A stretch of 52,074 bases of DNA from an uncultured Acetatifactor sp. (GTDB lineage: Bacteria; Bacillota; Clostridia; Lachnospirales; Lachnospiraceae), in assembly GCA_910577035.1 (NCBI GenBank), contig CAJTKW010000021.1, positions 1 to 52,074 of the forward strand, in the 5' to 3' direction. The notes beneath the pieces are model-generated. The model was not told the origin of the DNA, did no database searches, and worked only from the letters and a program-made list of their open reading frames with translations. This document shows, one piece after another, positions 1-6,750 of this stretch (within the stretch, counting starts at the first letter, position 1; every line of letters begins with the position of its first letter). A program made the position numbers and the translations under genes.

Positions 1-3000
1 GCATTTTCCGCGTGATATGAACCACTCCCAGAATTGCCCCCAGGATACAGCCTCCCAGATAGGCGCCCGCAAACAGCCCAATCTGTGCTGCCGGTATCTC
101 CGGGAATCCACAGTATACCACACAAATACCGATCAGCAGCCCGGCCAGGCTTAGAAGCACCGGTTCCGCAAGCAGCATCCGCCTTGTGCGCCCCCTGCTG
201 TTCCCCAGCACCCGTAGCAACGCCGCCTCCTCCGTCCGCTGTAACAGCAGCAGGAAGATCAGGCCGCCTCCTGCAAGGACGGATACCGCCGTCGTCACCG
301 GGAAGAGCAGCTTCATCAGCTCCAGGTTCTTCTCAAAAGGCTCCACCACCTGGCGCAGCTCGCTGGTCCAGAGCATCACCTCCGCATCCTGCTTTGCCAT
401 CAAGGGGCTCCCCAGCTGCCTTGCAATCTCCTCCTTGACCGTATCCAGCTCCCGGTTAAAGGCGGGGTCAACGGTGAAACGAACCGTGGAATAGAGCCAG
501 TCCTCCTTCTCCTTACACACTTTCCACGCAGACGCAGGAATCAGGATGCTATCCCATGTCCCTCTGCCGATGCCATCCCCCGTATCTACATTGCAGATAC
601 TGCCTGCTATGATAAAGCCAGGATAGGTGCCTCCCTCATCGGTAGTAATACCCAGTTCCTGTCCAAATTCCAGCTCGTACTGCTCCAGCCATATTTCCGG
701 CACAATAACGGGCGTACCTGATTGAAAAAATAAACGATTTAGTTCAGACGACCAAATACTCCAATCTATCGTAAACAGCTCCGCTCCATAGCCATCCGCA
801 TAATCGATTGCCACATGATTCTCTGCGCAGAACCTCTCAATATCCTCCGTACTTCTCATGGAAGTCTCACCAGAGATGCCAATCATGGTAAGCTCTTGCT
901 TGCCTGCTTTTAAGCTGATAACAATACGGTCTACCGCAACGGCATCCGCCACCTCCGTATACAGATCACACAGATAACCGCTTTCCGCCAGCCAGTCAAT
1001 CATATTCTGTGTCAAATAGGCTCCACCGGAGCCTATGTAGGTAAAATCCTTTTTTACCAGCTCCCCGTCTATCTCCGTCATCTCATACAGCCGCTCCACC
1101 TCCGCTGTATCCCGCGCAATGGCTGCCTGCATCCAGGTAACCGCTGTCAGAAAGGCAAGCGCTACCGCGACGACCAGCATTGTATGCACCGGCCTTCTAC
1201 CCGCGTGCCGCAGAATAAAGCGGCATGCGAACATGGTTCCCCTTCCCTTTCCTGCTTCCATCTGCAGATATAACTGCCCCTTCCACACTTCCTGCTTTTG
1301 ATACTCGCCTGCATCTTCCGCCTTCTGCAATATACTGCCGTCCTGCGCAATTGCTTTTCCTGTACTTTCCGGACCTACGGCACACAACGCTTTCATAGCA
1401 TCCGGTGCTGTCCCCTTCGCACTCTTTGCTTCATTGTTTTTCGCCGTTCTCCGTCCGCTGGATACATCCTGCATAAGCTCCAGCATCGGTCTGCGCGACA
1501 TGACGAAAATACCAACCGCCGCTTCTATTGACAGCAGGGCTGCCGGCGCTGCTGTTAAACCTGCCATCCACCAGACAGATAACCCCGCCTCGGCATGCTC
1601 CTGCATACCAGTCAGCAGATGTTCCGCCTCCTTGAGGGCATAATTCCAAGACAGCAGCACGCCTGTACCGGCTCCTGTCACACTCAAAAGAAGCATCGGA
1701 GACAGGCACATACGGAGACACTTCCCCCCGGGAACCCCAAGAGCCCGGGCAATACCAAAGCTTTTCCGATTCTGCCGGCCATACAGGAATGCAATCAGGG
1801 TAAGACCCAGGAACAGCACGCCAGTAGACACCAGCACGCCGGTGCATGACGTCTGCTCCATCTCATTTGCAGAAACCGCAAAATGCTCCCAATTATTTTC
1901 CAGCAATTGAATCCGCATCCCCATTGCCGCCAGCGGCTCCCGTACCTCGCTTATAAACGCATCCGTATCCTGTGGATGCTTCAGCACAAAACTGAAATTC
2001 TGCGAAGCTGTCCACCCGCTTTTGATATATGCCTCCGGGGCGCTCCCATAAGGAATGTAAAGTTCAAGGTTTTCCTCACTTGTATTATGAAGGGATACAT
2101 TTAACGGCATATAATCAAAGATTCCGGCAATGGTATATGTCTTTGTCTCAGCCTCATAATCCTGCCAGCTTAAGAGATCCTGCTCGCCAATGGCATACGC
2201 ATAGAACTGCATCTGCGTCGGTCGGAAAGTAAGCTCTACCGTATCTCCCACCTGCAGTCCTCTGGCTTCGGCAAAGTCCTTATGCACGGCACAGACTGCC
2301 GCAGCGGTACGGTCATCGTTCCGATCCAGCCACCGTCCCTCCGTCAGGAACATCCTCCTTTGAGAGTCCTGGGCTGACGGCATCGCACTCATATCCCTAG
2401 TGGTAATCACCATCATGGCATGACGGTTTACCTCGTCTAACTGCATTTGCTTATCCGACAGAAGCGCTGGAAGTACCTCATTTCCCTCCGCCTCCGTCAT
2501 TAACAGCCTGTTCCCCTGTACAGGCATTGCAAACAACGCATGCTGCTTTACCGCCTCCGCCCAATATTCGTACCCGTTCCAGCGCCCGTACCGGTCGCTG
2601 CTGTAATATGCCCTGACCAAATAGCGCTGCCCCTCTGTCAGCTCCGGCAGCTTCCAACCGCCGTTCTCCGCCATTTCATCAGTGAATACAATTCTAACGT
2701 CTTCATCCTCCGCCACATAGTCCGGATAGCCGCTGATACGCTCCGACACGGTGAATACAAGACGGGTGGCATCTACCTTTTTCGAATCCGTCAGGCGTTC
2801 CTTATCCTGCCAGTCCTCATCCACCCCTTTTAAGACACCCCAGAACAAAACCTCGGAATTATTTACCCCATAAATATCCCATAAATACCCTTCAATCTTC
2901 CCCTGCAGATCCGCATTATACAGATCTGTCAAGGTTCCCCACAGAAACTTCCGGGCATCGGCCGTCTCTACATAGGGGGATCCGCTGACCAGCTGAGCCC

Positions 3001-3199
3001 CCATATTCACGTTCCCGTCGTCTTTCGATGTCAGCCACCCAATGGGGCGGTAATGCTCGGAAATACGCGCCAGTTCCTGCCGGATGGCAAGGTATTCCAC
3101 CGCCCTGGAGGCAAAGCCAAAGGACAGCGCCGCCGTAAGCAGTGTCAGGGTCAGGGTAAATAAAGCTCTGCGCCGGTTTTCTTTTCTGAAGACATTCAT
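1..3199 (-). CDS. FtsX/MacB-like ABC transporter permease, two-module, C-terminus beyond the window edge
   Basis: The minus-strand frame stays open from 3199 to the left edge, giving at least 1066 residues. I read an N-terminal membrane segment at about residues 12-30 and a large extracytoplasmic domain of about 400 residues. A first group of membrane segments follows at about 435-550, then another segment near 655-675, a second extracytoplasmic domain, and a last membrane group near the edge. That two-module layout is typical of FtsX-type permeases of peptide or antibiotic ABC exporters. Two in-frame ATGs lie at 3205 and 3199; AGGAGG sits only 3 bases before the first and 9 before the second, so I chose 3199. 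No ATPase gene is inside the window; it may lie further left. The gene follows the peptide operon on the same strand, so a role in export of, or immunity to, that peptide is possible but unproven. Confidence 0.8.
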   Translation of the reverse strand, partial: MNVFRKENRRRALFTLTLTLLTAALSFGFASRAVEYLAIRQELARISEHYRPIGWLTSKDDGNVNMGAQLVSGSPYVETADARKFLWGTLTDLYNADLQGKIEGYLWDIYGVNNSEVLFWGVLKGVDEDWQDKERLTDSKKVDATRLVFTVSERISGYPDYVAEDEDVRIVFTDEMAENGGWKLPELTEGQRYLVRAYYSSDRYGRWNGYEYWAEAVKQHALFAMPVQGNRLLMTEAEGNEVLPALLSDKQMQLDEVNRHAMMVITTRDMSAMPSAQDSQRRMFLTEGRWLDRNDDRTAAAVCAVHKDFAEARGLQVGDTVELTFRPTQMQFYAYAIGEQDLLSWQDYEAETKTYTIAGIFDYMPLNVSLHNTSEENLELYIPYGSAPEAYIKSGWTASQNFSFVLKHPQDTDAFISEVREPLAAMGMRIQLLENNWEHFAVSANEMEQTSCTGVLVSTGVLFLGLTLIAFLYGRQNRKSFGIARALGVPGGKCLRMCLSPMLLLSVTGAGTGVLLSWNYALKEAEHLLTGMQEHAEAGLSVWWMAGLTAAPAALLSIEAAVGIFVMSRRPMLELMQDVSSGRRTAKNNEAKSAKGTAPDAMKALCAVGPESTGKAIAQDGSILQKAEDAGEYQKQEVWKGQLYLQMEAGKGRGTMFACRFILRHAGRRPVHTMLVVAVALAFLTAVTWMQAAIARDTAEVERLYEMTEIDGELVKKDFTYIGSGGAYLTQNMIDWLAESGYLCDLYTEVADAVAVDRIVISLKAGKQELTMIGISGETSMRSTEDIERFCAENHVAIDYADGYGAELFTIDWSIWSSELNRLFFQSGTPVIVPEIWLEQYELEFGQELGITTDEGGTYPGFIIAGSICNVDTGDGIGRGTWDSILIPASAWKVCKEKEDWLYSTVRFTVDPAFNRELDTVKEEIARQLGSPLMAKQDAEVMLWTSELRQVVEPFEKNLELMKLLFPVTTAVSVLAGGGLIFLLLLQRTEEAALLRVLGNSRGRTRRMLLAEPVLLSLAGLLIGICVVYCGFPEIPAAQIGLFAGAYLGGCILGAILGVVHITRKM

Positions 3200-3271
3200 G
3201 TTCATGGGCCTCCTCACAACATAAAATCAATTTTTCTTGATTTAAATGATCTGAAACTCAGTATTTTCAAA

Positions 3272-3305
3272 GGACAAGTATGCATATGTTAACGCACACT
3301 TGTCC
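3272..3305 (-). terminator. Hairpin after the RiPP precursor gene
   Basis: An 8-bp perfect stem (GGACAAGT/ACTTGTCC) extends by three more pairs after one mismatch, around a 10-base loop. It lies just after the precursor stop codon and before the permease gene. On the minus strand only a short, weak T stretch follows, so it may be a leaky terminator or an mRNA-stabilizing hairpin. Confidence 0.5.
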
Positions 3306-3316
3306 CATTGATACAA

Positions 3317-3556
3317 CTAATGAATTGCCGTTGATTCCGCTGAGTTGCTGCTTTGAGCTTTTAGTGCAGAATTTAAATAATCAAAGTCAAAATTTGTTGC
3401 TGCTTGTTTTGAATCAATGTCATCATTAGGTTTTTGGCATGCACAAAAACAAAGTGTTGTACTGCAGCTACATATCGTAACTGCCAGCGAACATGCACAA
3501 TAGCTGGCATAGCCCATCACCGTATGCTCATCGGCATTATGCTTCCTGATATTCAT
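3317..3556 (-). CDS. Seven-cysteine RiPP precursor peptide, Clo7bot-like
   Basis: The gene encodes a 79-residue peptide with seven cysteines at positions 20, 22, 29, 31, 36, 38 and 40, spaced C-x-C, six residues, C-x-C, four residues, C-x-C-x-C. The cysteine core sits between a short polar N-terminus and a cysteine-free tail of 39 residues, so this may be a core with a C-terminal follower rather than the usual leader-core order. The ribosome binding site (GGGGGTG, good spacing to ATG) is strong. The gene is last in an operon with a radical SAM/SPASM protein, a TIGR04066-like protein and an acyl-carrier-related protein. From memory, that set defines the Clo7bot/CLI_3235-type clostridial peptide systems. 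The likely product is a cysteine-crosslinked peptide; its activity is unknown. No alternative reading fits the context as well. Confidence 0.8.
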   Translation of the reverse strand: MNIRKHNADEHTVMGYASYCACSLAVTICSCSTTLCFCACQKPNDDIDSKQAATNFDFDYLNSALKAQSSNSAESTAIH

Positions 3557-3588
3557 CCTTTCACCCCCTTTCTGCCTCCCGCCTGGAT

Positions 3589-3888
3589 TTATCGAAATGC
3601 TGCTTCTTTCCTATCAGGCCTTCTGCCTTTTATGCTTTCAGCAACACATCCCGCCACTTTTTCTATCGTACTGAACCCATAATTTTCCAATTGACCTTCC
3701 GTAATTTTTATGTCAAACGTCTTTTCCGCTTCAAACAACAGATATACCAGATCCGCGCCTGACAGGCCAAAATGGAAACCGGTCAGCGGTTCTTTCCAGA
3801 ACCTTTCCTCCAGCTTTTCTTCCGCAATGTCGAAGTGTTTCCTTAAAAGCGCACAGATTATTTCCGTTATATTCTCCTGTGTCCCCAT
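3589..3888 (-). CDS. Peptide maturation system acyl carrier-related protein
   Basis: This is a 99-residue protein with an acyl carrier protein fold signature: a conserved helix region ending in a TFDIKI segment like the EFDIEI of true carriers. I chose the ATG at 3888 because AAGGAG precedes it by 6 bases; an upstream in-frame ATG at 3957 lies inside the preceding gene and has no such site. Aligned to the usual DSL motif, the segment reads GLSGADL, so the phosphopantetheine serine is not in register: a glycine stands in its place and a serine is one residue early. It may therefore not carry a prosthetic group. It starts 10 bases after the TIGR04066-like gene and ends 32 bases before the precursor. 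It probably acts as a scaffold or carrier during peptide maturation. Confidence 0.75.
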   Translation of the reverse strand: MGTQENITEIICALLRKHFDIAEEKLEERFWKEPLTGFHFGLSGADLVYLLFEAEKTFDIKITEGQLENYGFSTIEKVAGCVAESIKGRRPDRKEAAFR

Positions 3889-3898
3889 ATCCGTCTCC

Positions 3899-4966
3899 TT
3901 ATGCAAACAGCCTGTGGGCAATCCCCTGCCCCCGCTGTAATACCGCGTTAAATGCAAACAATTCAGACGTTTCTTCCATCCTTTGCAGCGGCGGCTTCAC
4001 CAGCTGCATATCGCCGTAAAAGACAGTCATTTTTTTCATATGCGCAACCTCAGAACCGTCAATAAGCATATTACTGATATGTACGGCATCAATACCAACG
4101 CCATAACGGGTGCTGAAATCCCTGCTGAAATATTGAATCAACTCATCATAAGCCATATCTGCAGGCATACAGCATACCATATAGTCCGGCTTCACGGCTT
4201 GGGCCAGCATATAGGAATAGATTCCAAACCCATTGGGAGTCAGGCTGTGGTAACGGATCAATGCATCCGGTGCTTCCATCAGAATCACGTCAGGAAGCAG
4301 TTCCTTCTCGATAGCCCGTACCGTCTGATTGATTTGCGTAATCACAATTGGCAGCTCTGTGAATTCCCTGTAAAGGGCTGAAAAATCATAGCCCCCCAGC
4401 AGAGTACATACCGGCTCGTTGGTGATACAGGCAACGGTCTTCCCGCTGCTCCTAAGCTCCTCGGCAAGAGTCAGTATCACCTCCAGCACGTCTTCCCTGC
4501 CCGCAATGCCGCCTGCCAATATTACCGGGGTTTGAATCGGCTGATACTCCTGTGCAACCTTCACTTCCGGTAAAAAACTATCCGTTGACTGCAGCTGCAG
4601 CTGGGGGATTTCCCTTTTCAGTTCTTTCACCCATCCCTGCTGCATTTCGTTTTTTGAGCCGATTCCGATGACCTGCTTCCCCTGCTGCAAGACACGCCGT
4701 AACATCGTCTTCGCATCATACATGTGCGGCAGATGGCGCAGTGTCAGATACATAACCTCCCAATTTCCAGCCTCTCCCTCTGTATCCTGCACTACAGGGA
4801 TGCCTATATCCGGCTGATTACAGGCATATGCCGCATCCCTTCCGATTCCTCCGTAACCCGGAACCGCCATGACACTGCGCAGGGTATCTTTCTTCTGCAT
4901 TGTCTCAAAATGCCGGACTACCGGAAGAAGTGCTGCGTCATAAGGGTACAATGCCACTCCGCTCAT
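3899..4966 (-). CDS. Peptide maturation system protein, TIGR04066-like
   Basis: This is a 355-residue soluble protein with no signal peptide or membrane segment. It looks like two Rossmann-like halves, the second starting near residue 145 with an ILAGGIAGREDV stretch that recalls a nucleotide-binding loop. Its start overlaps the end of the radical SAM gene by four bases (ATGA), which implies translational coupling. I recognise it by context and overall look as the conserved partner that accompanies the Clo7bot radical SAM maturase and acyl-carrier-related protein. The biochemical role of this family is not established to my knowledge. A nucleotide-dependent ligase or a recognition scaffold for the precursor are the obvious options, but the sequence does not decide between them. 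Confidence 0.7.
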   Translation of the reverse strand: MSGVALYPYDAALLPVVRHFETMQKKDTLRSVMAVPGYGGIGRDAAYACNQPDIGIPVVQDTEGEAGNWEVMYLTLRHLPHMYDAKTMLRRVLQQGKQVIGIGSKNEMQQGWVKELKREIPQLQLQSTDSFLPEVKVAQEYQPIQTPVILAGGIAGREDVLEVILTLAEELRSSGKTVACITNEPVCTLLGGYDFSALYREFTELPIVITQINQTVRAIEKELLPDVILMEAPDALIRYHSLTPNGFGIYSYMLAQAVKPDYMVCCMPADMAYDELIQYFSRDFSTRYGVGIDAVHISNMLIDGSEVAHMKKMTVFYGDMQLVKPPLQRMEETSELFAFNAVLQRGQGIAHRLFA

Positions 4967-6390
4967 TCTGTTTCCTCCGCTTTCGTTGTTCTGATCTGTT
5001 CCTTATAGTATTCCACTGCTTCATTGGCCAAAATAATGTTCCGAATGGTCCGTTTGGCCGCATACCGGGTATCCTCACAATTACGCAGTCTTTCCGCCGC
5101 CGAAAGCTGTTCCCCGCAGCAGTCCGCCTTTTTGGCGCATTGGTTGCAAAAGCGGAAGCCCCAGCAGTTTTTACAGACATTCTTTGTGAGCTCCCCTACC
5201 TGCAGGATCCTTCCTGCCTTCTCCAGGTCAAATCCATCTTCCAAAGTACCGATATGCATGTTGGGAGACGTCTCGCTCACCCTTTCGCATGGGAACAGGT
5301 TACCGTCCGTATCCACAAACATTCGCAGCTTCCCCGGGACACAAGGACCTGACGGAATATCCGTCATATGTAACGGATCTGCAAAATCCATTTTCTCTTT
5401 CTCGCCGTGCAGCAGGCTCGTGCTTATTAGCGTTATGGGGGAACACTTTTCCCTTGGGAATCTGTTCCAGGATGCAAGAAAAGCCAAAAAGCGCTGATAT
5501 TCCTCTTTCCACACATAATTTTCGGAAAACTCCAGCGGCGTTCCGTCATAATCATTATCCACCAGGGTTGCGCTGATCTGGTCGGCTTTGATCATGTCAC
5601 TGTGGCATATTTCATTGATCTCATCAAAATCATTCTTCGGATCCATCACCATGCTGTAGTGAACCTTTTCCCAATATTCCGGATGATTCTCCTTAATATT
5701 TGCAAGCCTTTTCATGACAACATCAAAGGTTCCCGTTCCGTCCGCATACACCCTGTTCTGATCCTGAATCCGTTTCGGCCCATCCAGGCTCACCAACAGC
5801 GAAACATTGTTTTCTTCCAGAAAACAGACATTTTCCTCCGTTAGAAGCGAGCCGTTGCAGGTCATGCCAAAGGTAAGGATCTTCCCGGCAAAACGTTCTT
5901 TGGCATACTCTATAATCCTTTGAATTAGGTCACTCTGCAATAACGGCTCTCCCCCATAGAAACCAATATTGACGCCCTCGCTGTCAATCGTGTGCTCCCA
6001 GAAGAAATCCACCGCCTGCCTTGCCGTCTCCCATGTCATAACCTTTTTGGAATGACTGCGTTGTTTCTCATTTCTTTCTGCAGAATAAATGCAGTAGGAA
6101 CATCGAAAATTACAGTCCTGCGTAATCTGCAGCGTCATCTGTGACAGCTTTCGCGCCAGCACTTCTCCTAAAACCCCCATATAGGGATGCCGAAACTGCT
6201 CAACAGGGCTTTTATCAGACAGAAAGCCCTGCTCCATAAGCCTTAACAGCTCTGCAGGCTTATTATCCCCAGCATTCCCCTCTTTTTCTATATAATAGTA
6301 GGTTTCTTCACTTATGTTTAATAATTTGGTTTTTACCGCGTCAAATACATAACAGGCGTTGGGTGTCTTAAACAATTGATACATTGCCAT
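4963..6390 (-). CDS. Radical SAM/SPASM peptide maturase, Clo7bot type
   Basis: The 475-residue protein has an N-terminal region of about 80 residues that may bind the precursor. The radical SAM core follows, with the CxxxCxxC cluster motif at C93, C97 and C100 and a GGEP motif at 146-149. The C-terminal SPASM domain has cysteines at 350, 368, 406, 409, 415, 418, 424/425 and 438, enough for auxiliary [4Fe-4S] clusters. SPASM maturases typically form thioether or carbon-carbon crosslinks in cysteine-rich peptides, so crosslinking of the seven-cysteine precursor is the likely job. It is the first gene of the operon and starts behind a clear promoter. It overlaps the next gene by four bases. A second ATG two codons downstream is a possible alternative start. 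Confidence 0.9.
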   Translation of the reverse strand: MAMYQLFKTPNACYVFDAVKTKLLNISEETYYYIEKEGNAGDNKPAELLRLMEQGFLSDKSPVEQFRHPYMGVLGEVLARKLSQMTLQITQDCNFRCSYCIYSAERNEKQRSHSKKVMTWETARQAVDFFWEHTIDSEGVNIGFYGGEPLLQSDLIQRIIEYAKERFAGKILTFGMTCNGSLLTEENVCFLEENNVSLLVSLDGPKRIQDQNRVYADGTGTFDVVMKRLANIKENHPEYWEKVHYSMVMDPKNDFDEINEICHSDMIKADQISATLVDNDYDGTPLEFSENYVWKEEYQRFLAFLASWNRFPREKCSPITLISTSLLHGEKEKMDFADPLHMTDIPSGPCVPGKLRMFVDTDGNLFPCERVSETSPNMHIGTLEDGFDLEKAGRILQVGELTKNVCKNCWGFRFCNQCAKKADCCGEQLSAAERLRNCEDTRYAAKRTIRNIILANEAVEYYKEQIRTTKAEETE

Positions 6391-6421
6391 TGTTTTTACC
6401 TCGCATCAAATTAAAATACTC

Positions 6422-6468
6422 GTAAACTATGTTTACAGCATTATAACATAGTGTTTTTATTGAAGCAA
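6422..6468 (-). promoter_or_regulatory. Sigma-A promoter and putative operator of the RiPP operon
   Basis: On the minus strand TTGCTT (6468-6463) and TATAAT (6445-6440) are separated by exactly 17 bases. The inverted repeat GTAAAC-TAT-GTTTAC (6422-6436) covers the expected transcription start, a good place for a repressor. No regulator gene lies inside the operon. Confidence 0.6.
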
Positions 6469-6618
6469 TATAATTCTTTCATTCAGAAACATATTTACAA
6501 ACAGAAGCGAACGTTCGACTGTGAATATTAAAATGAAGTTAACAATGGAACCAGCTCCAAATGTGGAAACGGTAATGAAAACTTTGATCTTGGCCTGCTG
6601 CGCCGCCGGGCGCATCAC

Positions 6619-6659
6619 AAGAAGCGTTAGCAGCTCCAACTGAGCTGCTAACGCTTCTT
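6619..6659. terminator. Perfect 18-bp inverted repeat after the two-component operon
   Basis: The arms at 6619-6636 and 6642-6659 are perfectly complementary around a five-base loop. It is placed to end transcription of the histidine kinase gene. The flanking T stretches are short on both strands, so termination strength is uncertain. Confidence 0.6.
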
Positions 6660-6750
6660 CTATTACTTTGTTATGCTTTATCATGCTTTGCTGCGTGCTG
6701 CTGTCCTGCGCCTTCAGGCAAAACGCGGGATTTTGGAATACAGGAATCCG

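Larger units (their letters stand above)
6391..6750. other. Intergenic region between the histidine kinase and the RiPP operon
   Basis: This 360-base stretch holds the promoter and putative operator of the RiPP operon (6422-6468) and a perfect 18-bp hairpin (6619-6659) after the histidine kinase gene. A 75-codon open frame on the minus strand (6684-6457) is partly encoded by the hairpin and has no convincing ribosome binding site, so I do not call a gene. Confidence 0.7.

Noticed and set aside
2916..3230. 104-codon open frame on the minus strand at the start of the permease
   Set aside because: It lies in another frame of the large permease gene, which has a better start and real membrane-protein character.
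3589..3957. Longer form of the acyl-carrier-related protein starting at 3957
   Set aside because: The extension lies inside the upstream gene and lacks a ribosome binding site, whereas AAGGAG precedes the ATG at 3888.
6457..6684. 75-codon open frame on the minus strand between the histidine kinase and RiPP genes
   Set aside because: Its first part is encoded by a perfect 18-bp inverted repeat, it overlaps the RiPP promoter region, and no convincing ribosome binding site is present.
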